Under the pieces are notes generated by a model, which was given only the letters and a program-made list of their open reading frames with translations, ran no database searches and had not been told where the DNA came from. This document shows positions 47,915 through 56,925 of a stretch of 64,000 nt of DNA, piece after piece. The stretch comes from Pseudomonas promysalinigenes (GTDB lineage: Bacteria > Pseudomonadota > Gammaproteobacteria > Pseudomonadales > Pseudomonadaceae), in assembly GCF_014269025.2 (NCBI RefSeq), contig NZ_CP077094.1, positions 3,534,001-3,598,000 of the forward strand, read 5' to 3'. The position numbers and the translations under genes were made by a program. Within the stretch, counting starts at the first letter, position 1. The number at the start of each line of letters is the position of its first letter.

Positions 47915-48529
47915 TCACCCTGTAAGGTTTTTCCCGGCCCGCTCAGGTATTAAGTGTTCCCTACGTAGCAGCTCAAGTAACGCCACGACCGCAGTCGACA
48001 GTTGGCCGGAGTTATCAATATGATGGACACCCTGCCATGCTTCTAGCTGCAGCTCGACACTGCGGGCCAAGCGCTGATCGACCTGCTCCAAAGTTTCCCT
48101 GCCGCGTGATAACAAGCGCTCACGCAGCACGCTGGGCTGAACGTCAATGCAAACTGCCAACAGGTTAGGGTAACGCTGGCGTGCGGATGGCAAATAGGCA
48201 CGTGAACCATTGACCAGCACCGAGCACCCTTGCGCCAACCACTGACCCACCTCATTTGGAATACCGTACGACAGGCCATTGGCCCGCCAATGCATGGCAA
48301 ACGCGCCCTCGTTGCGCAGTTGCGCAAATTGTTCCTCACTCACGCTTTGAGCAGCCTCACCACTGGCCTCGGCCGAGCGAGTAATGACTCGGCGAGCGAC
48401 CTTGATACCCGCGTCGCTCAGTTGCATACGAGAAGCATTGATCAGTGAATCTTTTCCCGATCCTGAGGGTCCTATCAAATAGATCAGCCGCGCTGGTGCG
48501 CTCTTTATGACGCTTGCGTCATGTTGCAT
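47915..48529 (-). CDS. phnN: PhnN, ribose 1,5-bisphosphate phosphokinase
   Basis: A 204-residue P-loop kinase of the guanylate-kinase-like PhnN family. It has Walker A LIGPSGSGKDSLINA and the family blocks RRVITRSAEASGEAAQSV and GLSYGIPNEVGQWLAQG. PhnN phosphorylates ribose 1,5-bisphosphate to PRPP, closing phosphonate breakdown by the C-P lyase. The rest of the phn pathway is not in the window, so this is an orphan copy here. ATG 48529 is chosen; a GTG at 48535 is in frame and adds two residues, and neither has a clear ribosome-binding site. Confidence 0.85.
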   Translation of the reverse strand: MQHDASVIKSAPARLIYLIGPSGSGKDSLINASRMQLSDAGIKVARRVITRSAEASGEAAQSVSEEQFAQLRNEGAFAMHWRANGLSYGIPNEVGQWLAQGCSVLVNGSRAYLPSARQRYPNLLAVCIDVQPSVLRERLLSRGRETLEQVDQRLARSVELQLEAWQGVHHIDNSGQLSTAVVALLELLRREHLIPERAGKNLTG

Positions 48530-48878
48530 AGCCACTATGCTCTATGGAAGGAAACCTTCGTATTCTAGGGGTTTTCTTGATGTTTTGCCGCGTTTTACAG
48601 GTTTTTGACGGCAAAAGACTGACGGCGTAGCGGGCTGGTTAATGTGAAACTTTTCAAACCAGTGCTCATTTCTGATAATTGGTACTGGCAAAAAGCCTTC
48701 ACCCGGCTCACTATTTGTCACAGAATTGACGCCAAGGAAACGGCGACCATGAGGCAAGATGACCATCCAAATTTACGTGCGGGTTGAACATTTTGTCGTC
48801 GCCACGGTCGTATCTCCCACTCCGTGCGGCCAATTTGAGAACCGCTTCCCCTGAACCAGTAAAATCCGGTCAATTTAT
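48530..48878. other. phnN-amrZ intergenic region with inverted repeat
   Basis: About 350 bp of lower GC than the surroundings. It holds an inverted repeat TTTTGCCG (48583-48590)/CGGCAAAA (48609-48616). It also holds a possible AlgU-type promoter, AAACTT at 48647-48652 and TCTGA at 48671-48675 with an 18-bp spacer, about 200 bp ahead of amrZ. In P. aeruginosa the amrZ homologue algZ is AlgT/U-dependent and autoregulated, which makes both signals plausible but unproven. The 74-codon minus-strand frame here is not supported. Confidence 0.4.
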
Positions 48879-49205
48879 ATGCGCCCAATGAAACAGGCTA
48901 TTTATTCGAGCCGCACCGCTGACAAGTTCGTCGTCCGCCTGCCAGACGGAATGCGTGAGCGCATTGCCGAGGTAGCGCGCAACCACCACCGCAGCATGAA
49001 CTCCGAAATCATCGCGCGCCTGGAGCAGAGCCTTATCCAGGAAGGCGCGCTGGGCGATGAGCTGAGCATGCGCATGGATAGCCCAGAGCTGTCGCTTCAC
49101 GAGCGGGAGCTGCTGCAACGCTTCCGCCAGCTGTCCCACCGACAGCAGAATGCGCTGGTAGCGCTGATCGCCCACGATGTGGAGATGGCCGCCGACGCCT
49201 CCTGA
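48879..49205 (+). CDS. amrZ: AmrZ (AlgZ), ribbon-helix-helix regulator of alginate, motility and biofilm
   Basis: A 108-residue Arc/MetJ-type DNA-binding protein. The ribbon-helix-helix core spans about residues 12-50 ([38 protein letters not shown]). The C-terminal oligomerisation part ([31 protein letters not shown]) matches what I recall of P. aeruginosa AlgZ. It controls alginate, twitching, flagella and cyclic-di-GMP genes in that species. The start at 48879 ([17 protein letters not shown]) gives the family N-terminus. A strong terminator follows at 49256. Confidence 0.95.
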   Translation: MRPMKQAIYSSRTADKFVVRLPDGMRERIAEVARNHHRSMNSEIIARLEQSLIQEGALGDELSMRMDSPELSLHERELLQRFRQLSHRQQNALVALIAHDVEMAADAS

Positions 49206-49227
49206 GTGCTGACCAATATACGAGTGC

Positions 49228-49241
49228 CTGGCTAGCCAGGT
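49228..49241. other. Perfect 14-bp palindrome after amrZ
   Basis: CCTGGCTAGCCAGG lies 23 bp after the amrZ stop and 15 bp before its terminator. It may be a hairpin or protein-binding site; function unknown. Confidence 0.3.
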
Positions 49242-49255
49242 AAAAGGCTCTGAAA

Positions 49256-49288
49256 AAACGCCCGGTGCTGCTGTCATCGGGCGTTTTA
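49256..49288 (+). terminator. Rho-independent terminator of amrZ
   Basis: A 10-bp stem (AAAACGCCCG at 49256-49265 with CGGGCGTTTT at 49279-49288) with a 13-base loop and a short T run. Confidence 0.85.
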
Positions 49289-49380
49289 CTTTGTGCATTG
49301 AATACACAAATACCGTCTCAAGGGCGCAAGCCACCTGGAAGATTGCACGGGCAGCCAAGCTTACTTTCAGGAGATATGAC

Positions 49381-49617
49381 ATGCTCAATTTGCAAAAATC
49401 ATCTGCGATCCTGGCCAAGGAAGATGAAACGCTCGCGGCCTTGCAGCACTTGATCGGCACACCTTACAGCACGCATCTGAAGCAAAGTATTGCCAGGCTT
49501 TCGGGCTTTTCTATGGATGACGTGGTGGGCCCGGAAGACAGCGGTGTGATGAGGTACCAGATTTATGTCAACGTAAACCAGAACTCCATCATTACCAGCT
49601 TTTCATTTACTCAATGA
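49381..49617 (+). CDS. Small protein of unknown function
   Basis: A 78-residue soluble protein (MLNLQKSSAILAKEDETLAA to NSIITSFSFTQ). The start at 49381 is supported by an AGGAG site about seven bases upstream; an in-frame ATG at 49291 lacks one. No signal peptide, membrane segment or motif is recognised. The N-terminal half looks helical and the C-terminal part (YQIYVNVNQNSIITSFSF) looks like beta strands. It is monocistronic between the amrZ terminator and its own bidirectional terminator. The clean ribosome-binding site and terminator argue that it is a real gene. Confidence 0.7.
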   Translation: MLNLQKSSAILAKEDETLAALQHLIGTPYSTHLKQSIARLSGFSMDDVVGPEDSGVMRYQIYVNVNQNSIITSFSFTQ

Positions 49618-49621
49618 CGCA

Positions 49622-49647
49622 AAAAAGCCCGCTTAAGCGGGCTTTTT
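49622..49647. terminator. Bidirectional terminator between the small protein gene and mgtE
   Basis: A perfect 26-bp palindrome, AAAAAGCCCGCTT followed by AAGCGGGCTTTTT. It provides a T run on both strands and sits between convergent genes. Confidence 0.9.
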
Positions 49648-49666
49648 AATGAAGTGTGGCAACCGG

Positions 49667-51109
49667 TCATAGCAGGAAAATCGTGGCCAACCCCAGGAAA
49701 ATGAAGAAGCCACCGCTATCGGTCACAGCAGTGATCATGACGCTCGACCCCATGGCGGGGTCACGCCCCAGACGGGTGAGGGTCATAGGGATGAGCACGC
49801 CCATGAAGGCGGCCAACAATAGGTTCAGCGTCATCGCTGCGGTCATGACCACACCTAACGACCAGCTGCCATAGAGCCAGAAGGCGACCGCGCCAATCAC
49901 CCCACCCCAGATCAGGCCATTGAGTAGTCCCACCGCCAGTTCCTTGCGCATCAAACGGCTGGTATTGCCTGGCGATACTTGGTCCAGCGCCATGGCGCGG
50001 ACGATCATGGTGATGGTCTGATTACCCGAATTGCCGCCAATACCGGCAACGATGGGCATCAGTGCAGCCAGTGCCACCAGCTTCTCGATCGAGCCTTCGA
50101 ACAAGCCGATCACCCGGGAGGCGACGAAAGCGGTGATCAAGTTGATTGCCAGCCACGCCCAGCGGTTACGCAGGGAGCGCCAGACCGAGGCGAAAATGTC
50201 TTCCTCCTCACGCAGACCTGCCATGTTGAGGACTTCGCTTTCGCTCTCTTCGCGGATCAGGTCGACCATCTCGTCGATCGTCAGACGGCCGATCAGGCGA
50301 TCGCTCTTGTCGACCACCGGGGCTGACACCAGGTCATATCGTTCGAAAGCTTGGGCGGCGTCGTAGGCGTCTTCGTCGGGATGGAAGGACACTGGATCGG
50401 TTGCCATGACCTCAGCGACTTTCTTTTCCGGGTCGTTCACCAGCAAACGCTTGATAGGCAACACGCCCTTGAGGATACCCTCGTAGTCGACCACGAACAG
50501 CTTGTCGGTGTGGTTTGGCAGCTCCTTGAGGCGGCGCAGATAACGCAGCACCACTTCGAGGCTGACGTCTTCGCGGATGGTAACCATCTCGAAGTCCATC
50601 AGCGCACCGACCTGCTCTTCGTCGTAGCTCAAGGCCGAGCGCACGCGCTCGCGCTGCTGAGCATCGAGGCTTTCCATCAGTTCGTGGACGACGTCACGCG
50701 GCAGTTCTGGCGCCAGGTCAGCCAGCTCGTCGGCATCCATTTCCTTGGCCGCAGCCAGGAGCTCGTGATCGTCCATGTCGGCGATCAGCGATTGACGAAC
50801 AGAATCGGATACTTCGAGGAGAATGTCGCCATCGCGATCCGAGCGTACCAGCTGCCAGACCGTCAAGCGGTCCTGCAGCGGCAAGGCTTCGAGGATGTAG
50901 GCGATGTCTGCCGGGTGCAGGTCGTCGAGCTTGCGCTGCAATTCGACCAAGTTCTGGCGATGGACGAGGTTTTCTACCAGGTCGTTGTGCTGACCTTCCT
51001 GGCGATGGGTCAGGTCTTCGACAACACGCTGGCGCTGCAGCAGTTCAACCACCTGGGCCAGGCGGTCCTGCAAGCTCTCTTGCGCTTTCTTTACTTCTAC
51101 TTCAGTCAT
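49667..51109 (-). CDS. mgtE: MgtE magnesium transporter
   Basis: A 480-residue Mg2+ channel/transporter. The N-terminal helical MgtE_N domain (about 30-140, LDDLHPADIAYILEALPLQD) is followed by a CBS pair (about 145-265). The C-terminal membrane domain (about 290-480) has five helices, including the pore signature MPIVAGIGGNSGNQ. The cytoplasmic domains sense Mg2+ and close the pore in characterised homologues. The start at 51109 (MTEVEVKKAQESLQ) fits the family length; the longer frame from 51139 is not needed. It lies downstream of a long leader. Confidence 0.94.
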   Translation of the reverse strand: MTEVEVKKAQESLQDRLAQVVELLQRQRVVEDLTHRQEGQHNDLVENLVHRQNLVELQRKLDDLHPADIAYILEALPLQDRLTVWQLVRSDRDGDILLEVSDSVRQSLIADMDDHELLAAAKEMDADELADLAPELPRDVVHELMESLDAQQRERVRSALSYDEEQVGALMDFEMVTIREDVSLEVVLRYLRRLKELPNHTDKLFVVDYEGILKGVLPIKRLLVNDPEKKVAEVMATDPVSFHPDEDAYDAAQAFERYDLVSAPVVDKSDRLIGRLTIDEMVDLIREESESEVLNMAGLREEEDIFASVWRSLRNRWAWLAINLITAFVASRVIGLFEGSIEKLVALAALMPIVAGIGGNSGNQTITMIVRAMALDQVSPGNTSRLMRKELAVGLLNGLIWGGVIGAVAFWLYGSWSLGVVMTAAMTLNLLLAAFMGVLIPMTLTRLGRDPAMGSSVMITAVTDSGGFFIFLGLATIFLL

Positions 51110-51449
51110 AGGCGAACTCCACTCCCAGCAGCGGAGCACGCCGGGAGAATCAATCAGTCAGATCTAGCTGTAAGAATCTTGTTAAGGAGTAACTACTGGG
51201 TAAGTCCATGGTGGTTTTCCACAAGCCCCGGCGGGGCTGACGGGCGCAATCATACACTGCCTGAGCGGTCAGATCGCCTAAATTTTTGGCTAGAACAATC
51301 GTTTGCGTGGTAAAGCTAGGACAACGCTCGAAGCCATCAGTGCGACGGCAGGCGTGCGACAAAAAACACATCTGCCGCGCAAATATCTTTTGCAGTGGTT
51401 TCTGTGCAGTCTAGCCAGCCAAGGTTGACAGAGTCGTGAAGCAGAAAGC
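51110..51449 (-). other. mgtE leader region
   Basis: About 340 bp without a gene between the tRNA terminator and mgtE. It holds two adjacent hairpins, GTGG-TTTT-CCAC (51211-51222) and AGCCCC-GGC-GGGGCT (51224-51238). I cannot assign it to a known Mg2+ riboswitch class by eye. No protein gene is supported here. Confidence 0.4.
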
Positions 51450-51477
51450 AAAAAGCCCGCTCATTTGAGCGGGCTTT
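51450..51477 (-). terminator. Terminator downstream of the tRNA-Arg array
   Basis: An 11-bp stem, AAAGCCCGCTC/GAGCGGGCTTT (51452-51462 with 51467-51477) and an ATTT loop. A run of T residues follows on the minus strand. Confidence 0.85.
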
Positions 51478-51486
51478 CTGATGATA

Positions 51487-51563
51487 TGGCGGACTCAGCA
51501 GGATTCGAACCTGCGACCGCTCGGTTCGTAGCCGAGTACTCTATCCAGCTGAGCTATGAGTCC
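51487..51563 (-). tRNA. tRNA-Arg (anticodon ACG), copy 1
   Basis: The cloverleaf has acceptor GGACTCA/TGAGTCC, anticodon loop CTACGAA, T arm GCAGG-TTCGAAT-CCTGC and an encoded 3' CCA. It is the promoter-distal member of a four-gene tandem array. Confidence 0.97.
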
Positions 51564-51632
51564 GTGGTGGCAGTTTTAAACCAGATACCGCTGGTGAGTG
51601 AAGTAACTTTGCTAGCAAAGCCACTTCAAAAG

Positions 51633-51709
51633 TGGCGGACTCAGCAGGATTCGAACCTGCGACCGCTCGGTTCGTAGCCGAGTACTCTATCCAGCTGAGC
51701 TATGAGTCC
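51633..51709 (-). tRNA. tRNA-Arg (anticodon ACG), copy 2
   Basis: Identical to copy 1 over the 77-nt tRNA with encoded CCA. The 69-bp spacer to copy 1 is closely similar to the other spacer sequences in the array. Confidence 0.97.
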
Positions 51710-51778
51710 GTGTTGGCAGTTTTAGACCAGATACCGCTGGTGAGTGAAGCGACCTTGCTAGCAAAGCCACCTCAAAAG

Positions 51779-51855
51779 TGGCGGACTCAGCAGGATTCGA
51801 ACCTGCGACCGCTCGGTTCGTAGCCGAGTACTCTATCCAGCTGAGCTATGAGTCC
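51779..51855 (-). tRNA. tRNA-Arg (anticodon ACG), copy 3
   Basis: Identical 77-nt tRNA with encoded CCA, 146 bp from copy 2 start to start. Confidence 0.97.
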
Positions 51856-51927
51856 GTCTTGGTAGTTTTAGACCAGATTACCACTGGTGGTTTGAAGCAG
51901 CCTTAAAAAGCAAAGCCACTTCAAAAG

Positions 51928-52004
51928 TGGCGGACTCAGCAGGATTCGAACCTGCGACCGCTCGGTTCGTAGCCGAGTACTCTATCCAGCTGAGCTATGA
52001 GTCC
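51928..52004 (-). tRNA. tRNA-Arg (anticodon ACG), copy 4
   Basis: Identical 77-nt tRNA with encoded CCA. It is nearest the presumed promoter, and its 72-bp spacer to copy 3 is slightly diverged. Confidence 0.97.
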
Positions 52005-52110
52005 GTGTCTTGCCGCGCATGATAGTTCGCTGAAACATTTTTGCAAGAACTTTTTCGTTTAACTTCAACGACTTAGCGCTCCTACCGTTTACAGCGCCCT
52101 ACGCAAATAA

Positions 52111-52201
52111 TGGCGGTGAAGGGGGGATTCGAACCCCCGATACCCTTATGAGGTATACTCCCTTAGCAGGGGAGCGCCTTCGGCCACTCGGCCACCTCAC
52201 C
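52111..52201 (-). tRNA. tRNA-Ser (anticodon GCT)
   Basis: A 91-nt class II tRNA with a long variable arm. The acceptor GGTGAGG pairs with CTTCACC, the anticodon loop is CTGCTAA and the 3' CCA is encoded. It lies between csrA and the tRNA-Arg array, as in other Pseudomonas. Confidence 0.97.
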
Positions 52202-52273
52202 GCAACACGAGGCGAATATTAAACAGGCTCTTCCTCGTTTGCAACCCTTTTTTTGAAAAAAACTTCAAAAAAA

Positions 52274-52462
52274 TTAAAGGCTTGGCTCCTCGTCCTTCTC
52301 TTTCTTGATCCGCAGGTAGATTTCTTCGCGGTGTACGGCCACTTCTTTAGGGGCGCTGACGCCGATACGCACCTGGTTGCCTTTGACACCAAGCACCGTC
52401 ACGGTGATCTCGCCGTCTCCAATGATCAGGCTCTCGGCGCACCGACGAGTCAGAATCAACAT
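52274..52462 (-). CDS. csrA: CsrA/RsmA translational regulator
   Basis: A 62-residue RNA-binding dimer subunit. It starts with the invariant MLILTRR and includes [20 protein letters not shown] and [13 protein letters not shown]. It binds GGA motifs in leaders and represses translation of secondary-metabolism and biofilm genes, and is countered by RsmY/RsmZ-type small RNAs. The start at 52462 has a good GGAG site. It lies between lysC and tRNA-Ser, the usual Pseudomonas arrangement. Confidence 0.97.
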   Translation of the reverse strand: MLILTRRCAESLIIGDGEITVTVLGVKGNQVRIGVSAPKEVAVHREEIYLRIKKEKDEEPSL

Positions 52463-52593
52463 AGCTTTCTCCTTACGCAAAACATTCAGGGATACAGTCT
52501 TGGGATGTCAGGCCGTTTGCGGGGTTTACCCCATCGCGCCTGGTCGACCGCCCCGCCGGCAGGACAGGGCCTGCGTGGCGATCAGAAACGCGA

Positions 52594-52616
52594 AGGGCGC
52601 GGCTTGGCCGCGCCCT
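52594..52616 (-). terminator. Stem-loop after lysC
   Basis: A 10-bp perfect stem (AGGGCGCGGC/GCCGCGCCCT) with a TTG loop, 12 bp after the lysC stop. It has no T run, so it may only partly end transcription toward csrA. Confidence 0.55.
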
Positions 52617-52628
52617 CCCGGCAACGCC

Positions 52629-53864
52629 TTACTCGCCCTGTCGGGCAGCAGCGTCGAGCTCGAACGCGGTGTGCAACGCACGCACGGCCAGTTCCAGGTA
52701 CTTCTCTTCGATGACCACCGATACCTTGATCTCGGAAGTGGAGATCATCTGGATGTTGATGCTCTCCTTGGCCAACGCTTCGAACATGCGGCTGGCAACA
52801 CCCGCATGGGAGCGCATGCCGACGCCCACAATTGAAACCTTGGCGATCTTGGTATCGCCGATCACTTCACGGGCACCGATCTCACGGGCAGTGTTTTCCA
52901 GCACGCTATGGGCCTTCTCGTACTCGTTGCGGTGTACGGTGAAGGTGAAGTCGGTGGTGTTATCGTGCGAAACGTTCTGCACGATCATGTCCACTTCGAT
53001 GTTCGCGGCGCTGATCGGGCCGAGGATCTTGAAGGCAACGCCTGGGGTATCAGGCACGCCACGAATGGTCAGCTTGGCCTCATCACGGTTGAAGGCGATA
53101 CCGGAAATGATCGGCTGTTCCATGGATTCCTCTTCATCAATGGTAATGAGGGTGCCTGGACCCTCCTTGAAGCTGTGCAGCACGCGCAGCGGAACGTTGT
53201 ATTTACCGGCAAATTCCACCGAGCGGATCTGCAGCACCTTGGAGCCGAGGCTGGCCATTTCCAGCATCTCTTCGAAGGTGATCTTTTCCAGGCGGCGGGC
53301 CTGGGGCACAACGCGCGGGTCGGTGGTGTAGACGCCATCGACGTCGGTATAGATCTGGCACTCGTCAGCCTTGAGCGCAGCCGCCAGGGCCACACCTGTG
53401 GTGTCAGAGCCACCACGACCCAGGGTGGTGATGCTGCCGTGCTCGTCGACACCCTGGAAACCGGCTACCACGACCACACGGCCTTGCTTGAGGTCGGCAC
53501 GGATCTTTTGGTCGTCGATCTGCAAGATACGCGCTTTGTTGTGCGCGCTGTCGGTGAGGATGCGCACTTGGTTGCCGGTGTAGGACACCGCTGGCACACC
53601 ACGCTTGATCAAGGCCATGGTCAGCAGCGCGATGGTCACCTGCTCACCGGTTGACACGATCACATCCAGCTCACGCGGAACCGGCTGATCGGTAATCTGC
53701 TTGGCCAGATCGATCAGACGATTGGTTTCACCGCTCATGGCCGACAGGACAACCACCAGGTCGTCGCCCGCTTCACGGTGTTTCTTGACCTTTTCGGCAA
53801 CCTGCTCGATCCGCTCGATGGAACCGACAGAGGTGCCGCCAAATTTCTGTACGATCAACGCCAT
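52629..53864 (-). CDS. lysC: Aspartate kinase
   Basis: A 411-residue aspartokinase, the first step from aspartate to lysine, threonine and methionine. The kinase domain opens with MALIVQKFGGTSVGSIERI and includes TLGRGGSDTTGVALAAAL. Two C-terminal ACT domains, including VSIVGVGMRSHAGVASRMFEAL, confer feedback control. Length and start agree with Pseudomonas Ask. It lies 85 bp after alaS on the same strand. Confidence 0.96.
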   Translation of the reverse strand: MALIVQKFGGTSVGSIERIEQVAEKVKKHREAGDDLVVVLSAMSGETNRLIDLAKQITDQPVPRELDVIVSTGEQVTIALLTMALIKRGVPAVSYTGNQVRILTDSAHNKARILQIDDQKIRADLKQGRVVVVAGFQGVDEHGSITTLGRGGSDTTGVALAAALKADECQIYTDVDGVYTTDPRVVPQARRLEKITFEEMLEMASLGSKVLQIRSVEFAGKYNVPLRVLHSFKEGPGTLITIDEEESMEQPIISGIAFNRDEAKLTIRGVPDTPGVAFKILGPISAANIEVDMIVQNVSHDNTTDFTFTVHRNEYEKAHSVLENTAREIGAREVIGDTKIAKVSIVGVGMRSHAGVASRMFEALAKESINIQMISTSEIKVSVVIEEKYLELAVRALHTAFELDAAARQGE

Positions 53865-53949
53865 TTCAATGGTGCCTCAGCCCATACAGGGCCCCAAAAA
53901 AACCATCCAACATGAAAGAGCGGCCGACTAGACCAGCCGCCCCATCATC

Positions 53950-56574
53950 TCAAAGTCCCTGCTCTGCGAATGGCACGGCCAGCGCCAGGGCCTGGTCCAG
54001 TGCAGCGACGTCGACGCCACCACCCTGAGCCATATCCGGACGCCCGCCGCCCTTGCCGCCCACTGCCGCAGCGGCTTGTTTCATCAGGTCACCAGCCTTG
54101 AGTTGGCTGGAGAGGTCCTTGGTCACGCCGGCCACCAGCACGACCTTGCCCTCATGCTCGCTGCCCAGCAGGATCACTGCGTGGCCGAGCTTGTTCTTCA
54201 GCTGATCGACCAGGGCCAGCAAGGCCTTGCCATCCTGCCCATCCAGGCGGGCAGCAAGCACCTTGGCACCCTTGACCTCAACGGCCGCACTGGAGAGATC
54301 GTCCCCTGCGGCGCTGGCGGCCTTGGCCTGCAGCTGCTCGAGCTGCTTTTCCAACTGGCGATTGCGCTCGAGCACAGCCGACAGCTTGTCGATCAGGTTG
54401 TCACGGTTGCCTTTGACCAACTGCGCAGCTTCCTTGACCTGCTCTTCGGCAGCATTCAGGTAGGCCAGTGCAGCGGCGCCGGTCACCGCTTCGATACGGC
54501 GTACGCCCGAGGCCACGCCGCCTTCACTGATGATCTTGAACAGGCTGATGTCGCCGGTACGCTTGGCGTGGATACCGCCGCACAGCTCGACGGAGAAGTC
54601 GCCACCCATGCTCAGCACACGGACGGTATCGCCGTACTTCTCGCCGAACAGCGCCATGGCGCCTTTGGCCTTGGCGGTCTCGATGTCGGTCAGCTCGGTT
54701 TCGATCGGCGTGTTGTTGCGCACTTCACGGTTGACGATCTCTTCCAAGGCCTTGATCTGCGCTGGCGTTACCGCTTCGAAGTGGCTGAAGTCAAAGCGCA
54801 GGCGCTGGCTGTCGACCAGCGAGCCCTTCTGCTGCACATGCTCGCCCAGCACTTGACGCAGGGCTTCGTGCAGCAGGTGAGTGGCCGAGTGGTTCAGCGA
54901 GGTCGCGTGCTGCACTTGGGCATCGACCTTGGCCTGCACCGGCGAGCCGATAACCAGCGCCCCGCTGGCGACCACGCCGTGATGCAGGAAGGCACCACCG
55001 GTTTTGGTGGTATCGCGCACGTCAAAGCGCGCAGCACCGGCCTGCAGATAACCTGTATCACCGATCTGGCCGCCGGATTCGGCGTAGAACGGGGTGCGAT
55101 CGAGCACCACCACGCCCTGCTCGCCTTCACCCAACTGGTCGACCGACTGGCCGTCCTTGTAAAGGGCGATGATCTTGCCCTGGGCTTCGGTGGCCTCGTA
55201 ACCGAGAAACTCGGTAGCGCTGTCGACCTTCACCAGGCTGTTGTAATCCATACCAAAGGCACTGGCAGAGCGGGCACGCTCACGCTGGGCCTGCATTTCG
55301 CGCTCGAAGCCCGCTTCGTCGATGGTCAGCTCGCGCTCGCGGGCGATATCGGCGGTCAGGTCCATTGGGAAGCCATAGGTGTCGTACAGCTTGAACACCA
55401 CATCGCCCGGCACTACGTTGCCCTGAAGTTGAGCCAAGTCCTGCTCGAGAATACGCAGGCCCTGCTCAAGGGTCTTGGCGAACTGCTCTTCTTCGGCCTT
55501 GAGTACGCGCTCGATGTGCGCCTGCTGGCTGTTCAGCTCTGGGAAGGCCTGCCCCATCTCGGCCACAAGGGCGGCGACGATCTGGTAGAAGAAGCTGCCC
55601 TTGGCACCAAGCTTGTTGCCGTGGCGGCAAGCGCGGCGAATGATACGGCGCAGTACATAACCGCGGCCTTCGTTGGACGGCAGTACGCCATCGGCAATCA
55701 GGAAGCCGCAGGAGCGGATGTGGTCGGCAACCACTTTCAGCGAAGCCTGGCCATCGTTGCTGCAGCCGATGGCCTTGGCTGCGGCAGCCAACAGGTTCTG
55801 GAACAGGTCGATCTCATAGTTCGAGTGCACGTGCTGCATGACCGCACTGATGCGCTCAAGGCCCATACCGGTGTCGACAGACGGAGCAGGCAGCGGGTGC
55901 AGCACGCCATCGGCGGTGCGGTTGAACTGCATGAAGACGTTGTTCCAGATCTCGATGTAGCGATCGCCGTCTTCTTCCGGCGAGCCAGGAGGGCCGCCCC
56001 AGATGTCGGCGCCGTGATCGTAGAAGATCTCGGTGCAAGGGCCACACGGGCCGGTGTCACCCATGGTCCAGAAGTTATCCGAGGCGTACGGTGCACCTTT
56101 GTTGTCGCCGATACGCACCATACGCTCGGCTGGCACGCCAACTTCCTTGGTCCAGATGTCGTAGGCTTCGTCGTCAGAGGCGTAGACCGTGACCCAAAGC
56201 TTCTCTTTGGGCAGGTTCAGCCATTTGTCGGAGGTCAGGAAAGTCCAGGCGAAGGTGATCGCATCACGCTTGAAATAATCACCGAAGCTGAAGTTGCCCA
56301 GCATTTCGAAGAACGTGTGGTGGCGCGCGGTGTAGCCGACGTTTTCCAGATCGTTGTGCTTGCCACCGGCACGCACGCACTTCTGGCTGCTGACAGCGCG
56401 GGTATAAGCACGCTTCTCGGCACCGAGGAAGCAGTCCTTGAACTGGTTCATGCCAGCGTTGGTGAACAGCAGGGTCGGGTCGTTGTTCGGGATCAGCGAA
56501 CTGGAGGCGACTCGGGTATGGCCCTGCTCTTCGAAGAAGCGAAGGAAGGCTTCACGGATTTCTGCGCTTTTCAT
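53950..56574 (-). CDS. alaS: Alanyl-tRNA synthetase
   Basis: An 874-residue class II synthetase. The N-terminal catalytic core has motif 1 near [16 protein letters not shown], and [19 protein letters not shown]. The editing domain has the HxxxH zinc motif [12 protein letters not shown] and the later [16 protein letters not shown]1-type C-terminal domain (residues after about 750, ending [15 protein letters not shown]) completes the protein. The start at 56574 ([14 protein letters not shown]) gives the usual length; the longer open frame to 56787 is not coding. Confidence 0.97.
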   Translation of the reverse strand: MKSAEIREAFLRFFEEQGHTRVASSSLIPNNDPTLLFTNAGMNQFKDCFLGAEKRAYTRAVSSQKCVRAGGKHNDLENVGYTARHHTFFEMLGNFSFGDYFKRDAITFAWTFLTSDKWLNLPKEKLWVTVYASDDEAYDIWTKEVGVPAERMVRIGDNKGAPYASDNFWTMGDTGPCGPCTEIFYDHGADIWGGPPGSPEEDGDRYIEIWNNVFMQFNRTADGVLHPLPAPSVDTGMGLERISAVMQHVHSNYEIDLFQNLLAAAAKAIGCSNDGQASLKVVADHIRSCGFLIADGVLPSNEGRGYVLRRIIRRACRHGNKLGAKGSFFYQIVAALVAEMGQAFPELNSQQAHIERVLKAEEEQFAKTLEQGLRILEQDLAQLQGNVVPGDVVFKLYDTYGFPMDLTADIARERELTIDEAGFEREMQAQRERARSASAFGMDYNSLVKVDSATEFLGYEATEAQGKIIALYKDGQSVDQLGEGEQGVVVLDRTPFYAESGGQIGDTGYLQAGAARFDVRDTTKTGGAFLHHGVVASGALVIGSPVQAKVDAQVQHATSLNHSATHLLHEALRQVLGEHVQQKGSLVDSQRLRFDFSHFEAVTPAQIKALEEIVNREVRNNTPIETELTDIETAKAKGAMALFGEKYGDTVRVLSMGGDFSVELCGGIHAKRTGDISLFKIISEGGVASGVRRIEAVTGAAALAYLNAAEEQVKEAAQLVKGNRDNLIDKLSAVLERNRQLEKQLEQLQAKAASAAGDDLSSAAVEVKGAKVLAARLDGQDGKALLALVDQLKNKLGHAVILLGSEHEGKVVLVAGVTKDLSSQLKAGDLMKQAAAAVGGKGGGRPDMAQGGGVDVAALDQALALAVPFAEQGL

Positions 56575-56925
56575 AGGTTCTTCCACGGAAACGGCGGCCC
56601 TTGGGGGCAAACACGTCGACGAAACGACGGCAAAGGGCCGCATTATATCGGTCCTGCAAACTCGGTGCAGTGTGTTTATGCGATAGAAAGCGTCGATTGG
56701 ACGGCTTTTACGGCGCTTGCAAACGAAAAAGACATGACCGGATGCTAAATGCAGCCTTTCGCTACTGGCAAGCCAATTACCGCCCAAGGGAAGGGAAAAT
56801 GGAACAGGCGGTGAATTAAAAGGTTTTCATGAGCACCTGACGTTCAGGCCAGCTCGCCTGTTCGCGGTGAACCCGCTTGCACACGCTTGAATGGAAACGG
56901 GCCCGCGAACAAGACAGAGCCTTAC
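56575..56925. other. alaS-astE intergenic region with long inverted repeat
   Basis: About 350 bp without a gene. It contains the alaS leader on the minus strand, a small CCTGA-CGT-TCAGG hairpin (56836-56848) and a long-range inverted repeat TGTTCGCGG (56859-56867)/CCGCGAACA (56903-56911). That repeat resembles Pseudomonas REP-type sequence and may serve as the ast operon terminator. Confidence 0.5.

Noticed and set aside
48542..48766. 74-codon minus-strand frame between phnN and amrZ
   Set aside because: No ribosome-binding site or family resemblance, and it overlaps the likely amrZ promoter region.
51465..51823. Two short plus-strand frames giving MADSAGFEPATARF proteins
   Set aside because: They are translations of the tRNA-Arg(ACG) genes in reverse, a well-known false gene type.
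54076..56748. 890-codon plus-strand open frame opposite alaS
   Set aside because: alaS on the minus strand has all catalytic and editing motifs; this frame is its codon-phase shadow.
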